Positions 60,701 through 64,000 of a DNA stretch of 64,000 nt are shown here, one piece after another. The position numbers and the translations under genes are program-made. Position 1 is the stretch's first letter. Each line of letters opens with the position of its first letter. The DNA is from Liolophura sinensis (lineage: Eukaryota; Mollusca; Polyplacophora; Chitonida; Chitonidae): the NCBI RefSeq assembly GCF_032854445.1, contig NC_088301.1, positions 36,259,187 to 36,323,186 on the forward strand, read 5' to 3'. The notes below the pieces were generated by a model that saw nothing but the letters and a program-made list of their open reading frames with translations, did not search any database and was not told the origin of the DNA.

Positions 60701-62113
60701 TTACCTACAAAAATAAACACGTCTTTTGAACATTGTGATAATTTAGTTATTTATTTCAATGGTGTTTTACGCCTCAAAAACAGCTCAATTTACAGCCCAT
60801 GTGATGGCGGTCAATTTTATGGACATATGTGCATGGACTGTAATATATAGCGCAAACTTAAAGCCTAATTAGATTGCTCGCACAGTGAAGCCTTTGGAAA
60901 GAAGTTTAAACCCGTGCAGAGCTGATCCAATTTCTTGTGTGAATATATACAGTGTAATTTGACAAATAGATTGTGAATCTGGCTTTGCTTTTGTTCTAGC
61001 TTTGTTCTAGCTTAAAAAGTTTGACCACAATTTACCTACTGTTCATGCATTAGGCATAAATAGCTAACCACCAATGTGGCTTTGTTTTGGTTCTAAAGAA
61101 GTTTTCGCTTTTAGGCACACTTTATTCTGATTTTTGAGACACGATGCGAAAAGCAGTAATGGTGCAATGTTGAAAGTTGGTCAGCAGGACAAATTGTGCT
61201 CTTCTCTCGTATAAAATTATTACAGATGAATAGTTTTCCAGTGATTGGCATTAAAATTTTTGCCACCGTTCATGCATTATGTAAGAAAAACATCTGTTGG
61301 CTTTCGAGTTACGGTTAGCGCAGCGGGAGCGTTCTTTACATTGTGTGGTATTAAAACATACACGCAAATGACTAATCTGTTGGTCTAATAGAGAGAATAT
61401 GTACACAAACACTACACAACTACTATTCATATTAGGCCATTGAGTAGAAGTTCAATTGCAGGCATAGATGATCTGATCTATTTGTGTTAGTTATTTTTTC
61501 CCTTGCAAATTAGACACTTGCATTTGCCCGACCGGAAGTTGATGGCATCTTTTTGTTTTACATCCATCGCCGGGGCCAATCACGAAAAAAAGATCTGTAA
61601 GTTTAGATTTGCTTTGATACCTATTTTACTCTGCCTCATCAGTGGAAGAATATTTTAAATTGGCGTCACCTACAGAGCCGATTAATCTGCATATACGTCT
61701 GGATGACCACTAGGAGTATACATTTCGAAAAAAGATGTAGAAAAATAATTTAAGAACGTATCATCTCATTGACAGGGAATGTATCTATTTTTTTTAACAT
61801 GAAAAGTTAATCAAAAAGCTCGCCTATCATATAAAGCCGCAGACGATAACTATATATGTACACAGTATTTTAGATGAATGAAACGTATTGATGCTTAATT
61901 TTACGTACCATTTTGTCCCTCAACGCGTGCTTTCCAGTGTACAGCTCTCAAATGGTTCTCTACTTTCTTCTTCCTTGTTGGCTTGAACTTTGACGGTGGA
62001 CATAACGGACAATGGAATGAAATATAGTCTCCTTTACAACAATCCTTGCAACTTTTTACACAACTTAACAATTCATCCACAGACTGAATCACGACAGGTT
62101 GGTGTGCTGTCAT
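57595..62113 (-). CDS. Unrecognised seven-exon gene encoding a 243-residue protein (whole span)
   Basis: I do not recognise this protein. Exons 61,909-62,113, 60,207-60,235 or 60,099-60,127 (one of two identical copies), 59,591-59,646, 58,943-59,030, 58,620-58,684, 58,217-58,300 and 57,595-57,799 join to 732 nt with consistent phases at all six junctions and no internal stop. The first 69 residues carry C18, C22, C25, C26 and a C2H2-like cluster CPLC...H54...H59 with a basic stretch between. The rest is mostly helical and charged by composition, with FGFGYVLDLAYTYLEAYVEK in the middle and a basic C-terminus. No signal peptide or clear membrane helix is seen. Function is unknown; zinc binding is only suggested by the Cys/His spacing. 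The last donor (GG/GTTTGT) is the weakest, so the C-terminal exon is the least certain. Confidence 0.7.
58217..58300 (-). CDS. Second gene, exon 6
   Basis: Residues 148-176. Encodes RRPATSGFVHKLVQLPGTER and IQKILNVDG. Acceptor TTGCTTCAG; the donor GATGG/GTTTGT is non-optimal but gives the right phase. Confidence 0.65.
58620..58684 (-). CDS. Second gene, exon 5
   Basis: Residues 127-148. Encodes AYTYLEAYVEKKFFKLKLRD. Acceptor CTCTTTTAG, donor GTACGT. Confidence 0.7.
58943..59030 (-). CDS. Second gene, exon 4
   Basis: Residues 97-126. Encodes WSESSELEIFLTNPRREFLK and GFGFGYVLDL. Acceptor TTTATCTAG, donor GTACGT. Confidence 0.75.
59591..59646 (-). CDS. Second gene, exon 3
   Basis: Residues 79-97. 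Encodes VDVIDQYVEGLLTDRDSK. Only phase 0 is open; the other two phases hit TGA within a few codons, so this exon tests the splice model. Confidence 0.75.
59828..60088 (+). mobile_element. Full-length SINE family A inserted at a splice donor
   Basis: The head has TGGCTCAGTCGGTTAGCGCG (A box) and GAGTTCAAGTCC (B box). The body has GGTCGTGGGTTTCTCCCGGG and GGTTTCCTCCCACCATAATG, and the tail CTTGAGTACGGCGTAAAACA ends AATAAACAAA. TCAATGTCACCTG is duplicated at 59,815-59,827 and 60,089-60,101. That duplication spans the last three bases and the donor of the micro-exon. It is the best preserved copy in the window. Confidence 0.92.
60099..60127 (-). CDS. Second gene, micro-exon 2, proximal copy (29 nt)
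   Basis: Acceptor GTCATTTCACAG, donor CAG/GTGACATTGA. Joined after exon 1 it gives G-MDKGAVVMQ and ends in phase 0, exactly what exon 3 needs. Copy nearest exon 3. Confidence 0.65.
60207..60235 (-). CDS. Second gene, micro-exon 2, distal copy (29 nt)
   Basis: Identical to the copy at 60,099, including splice sites. Inclusion of both copies shifts the frame into TGA, and inclusion of none also gives TGA, so the two copies must be used one at a time to make the full protein. Confidence 0.65.
60279..61908. other. Intron 1 of the second gene
   Basis: AT-rich sequence without exon-like ORFs. A short piece at about 60,747-60,815 resembles a reversed SINE tail (ATGGTGTTTTACGCC). Nothing else stands out. 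Confidence 0.6.
61909..62113 (-). CDS. Second gene, exon 1 (start codon, Cys/His cluster)
   Basis: Residues 1-69, starting MTAHQPVVIQSVDELLSC. Contains FHCPLCPPSKF, then a basic run and ENHLRAVHW, spacing C-x2-C-x15-H-x4-H. Donor AATG/GTACGT. The ATG at 62,111-62,113 is taken as the start, but a splice acceptor inside it (GACAG at about 62,106-62,110) could link it to an upstream exon in the same frame. Confidence 0.7.
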
Positions 62114-62459
62114 TGTTACATTGCAGCGTCCAGAAATAAAGTGGAAAGCTTTTATAAAAGCTATGTACTACATTAGCCAAACTGCAAAGCTAACAAGTCA
62201 CCCTGAGATAGTATTACTTCAGCAGACATGCGATGGGAAACTGTGTTTACAAACACACCGCCACCTCGGCTTTCCACGGTCCAGACACACGAAAGTTACC
62301 CATAAATTTGTTTTGTTTAGACATTGTGGCAAGTGATGCACGGAGGTATAAAAGTGTAGAAAGAGCAGGCCTATATACTGAATGTTCTTAGAAACTCCAC
62401 GTTTTTAACTCTAACTGAAAATGTGTTATCTTATAATGGAATTAGAAAATCATTTATAC

Positions 62460-62616
62460 CTCTATCAACATCGAGTTTTTCCAAATATTGTATTGCTCTG
62501 GCGTCCGAAAAACATAAACAAACTCGTACATGATAGAAAATACTCTCCACCGTCGAATTCCAAGTAAATTGGGATAAGGAGACATCAAGATCATTCATGT
62601 GAGACAACATGTCCAT
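62460..62616 (-). CDS. Possible upstream exon or small ORF
   Basis: An ORF MDMLSHMNDLDVSLSQFTWN continues to YLEKLDVDR and a donor-like G/GTATAA at 62,459. Its phase-1 end would join in frame to an acceptor at ACAG/CACACC in exon 1 of the second gene, skipping that exon's own ATG. No family match is recognised. Confidence 0.25.
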
Positions 62617-62805
62617 ATGAAGAAAATAAAATAGTCCCTACTTAATTCCTAAGATGAAGATATTGGTCCGAAGTACATTTTAAATTCTTCAACCATAACA
62701 AAAGTTATCACGACACTGCAGATATGACTTTCAAGCACTATAGTAGGCCCAATGTGCTAAGTAGTACAAATGAAATGGTATTTGCTTGACATACTTCCTT
62801 TTCAG

Positions 62806-62968
62806 CCATTTCATGAAGATTTCATTCATTGTATGAATAAAATCAAAGCGCTATTCAAAAAGCCCGACCCAAATTCATATTGTATTATACATGGATCTTC
62901 CGCTGCTTGGTTGTCGGGCAGGGAAAGGCAAATTTTAATGCGAATTGAGTTACATAATTACATTGACG
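62806..62968 (+). CDS. Candidate orphan exon on the plus strand
   Basis: CTTCCTTTTCAG precedes an open stretch encoding PFHEDFIHCMNKIKALFKK and SYCIIHGSSAAWLSGRERQ, and a donor-like GACG/GTGTAT follows. Partner exons were not found in the remaining 1 kb. Product unknown. Confidence 0.25.
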
Positions 62969-64000
62969 GTGTATTTACATACACCTGTATTGTTGCATTC
63001 TTTTGCCTGTACACATATTTGTTAAGAAATATTTTGTGATGTGTGGATTTTTATGATTCTGATCATTTTATTTTTTTAAAACTTAATAATAGTAGTAATA
63101 AATGCATCTTGCTTAGGTCAAAGAAAACAATTCTGGGTATGAGAAAGTTATAGCTGACAGATTCCCTTGACAAGGAGATAAGTCCTGAATTCCTTTTTAA
63201 GTCTGAGGACTATATTGTCTTTCTAAAAATTCCACCATGGTTTGCTGGGCTAGGATGTTATATATATTAGGTTGTGAATAAACAAACCATGTGTCCTACA
63301 GAGAGTATGGCGTTAAACAATAATCAAATAAATAAATACATAAATAAAGCAAGTAACTTTATGGTAGCGCGACATATGAAAACCCTATAAGATGGAGACG
63401 CCTAATTTAGTTTCGAGTTAAACGTTTTCACTTAGAGAATTCCGGAGCAATAAAGCGGGCGATCACTTGTCCACCAGTGAAATCTGATATATGTGGATGT
63501 AAGCTTCTGCGGTATAACAAAATAAACTCGGTCATGCATGAAAGTCAGAGGTCAGACACTCAGAATTTAGACGCTTGAACCTTTCTCTGCCATAAGAGGA
63601 AATAATGTGTGGGGTGTGTTAAGAAGTAAACTCTGAAAAACTTACTTGATATCTTTGGCAAAATAAGCTTTCTTAAATATTCAATGTTTTTCGCACTTTA
63701 CAAATTATAGTCTCAAGCTACATATGTGTATTTTTGGGGTTATAAATAAGGCTATACAACAGCAGCAAAGACCTTGTTTGTCCATATCCTGAGCGTAACA
63801 ATTCGCCAGGCTTTATATCTCTGCAAGTTTTTACCTACTAATTAAATGGCCATTGAACGTTAATTGACAAACAAGAGCGCTGTGAACAGCTATGCACAGG
63901 CAGAGATCAAAAGGGATTACAACATTAAGCGTCAGAAGTTTACTGTACACAGAATAAAGCAATAATAATAATCATATACATAAAACATATAACATTTCTA
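62969..64000. other. AT-rich flank, no gene seen
   Basis: No exon with supported borders was found. A SINE-tail-like GGCGTTAAACAATAATCAAA followed by TAAATAAATA lies at 63,310-63,348. Confidence 0.6.

Overview
The window is nuclear DNA of an animal, most likely a mollusc or another lophotrochozoan. It is AT-rich and intron-dense. It carries tRNA-derived SINEs with a TTGAGTACG-C/G-CGT(A)AAAC-type 3' tail, a style I associate with bivalve and gastropod genomes. That lineage call is from memory of repeat style and was not tested by a search.

About 39 kb (5,276-44,633, minus strand) is one complete full-size ABC transporter gene of subfamily A, ABCA1/ABCA4/ABCA7 type. I rebuilt 47 coding exons by hand. 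Every exon has AG/GT borders, all junction phases agree, and the coding length is 7,143 nt (2,380 residues plus stop). The protein has the usual order: N-terminal membrane anchor, large extracellular domain 1, membrane helices, nucleotide-binding domain 1, a Ser/Pro/acid-rich linker, a second anchor and extracellular domain 2, membrane helices, nucleotide-binding domain 2, and a C-terminal VFINFA motif. A 5' exon with a short upstream ORF is visible. A possible further non-coding first exon lies near 50.7 kb.

The introns have collected mobile elements: two solo LTRs with 4-bp target-site duplications (10,202-11,214 and 21,656-22,427), three SINE families that share one 3' tail, and small inverted-repeat elements on both sides of coding exon 3. 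The intron between coding exons 9 and 10 holds four TCACGTGA palindromes in less than 2 kb.

From about 51.56 to 56.97 kb there is a tandem array of roughly one hundred 53-bp units with a 1,299-bp higher-order period. Each unit carries a pyrimidine-CAG/GT motif that looks like an acceptor fused to a donor. The array ends at a plausible plus-strand terminal exon.

From 57.6 to 62.1 kb (minus strand) there is a second, unrecognised gene. Seven exons join in frame into a 243-residue protein with a C2H2-like Cys/His cluster. Its 29-nt micro-exon is present twice in tandem as identical copies. A SINE sits at the micro-exon's 5' splice site, and only use of exactly one copy keeps the frame open. The last 2 kb holds only weak ORF candidates.
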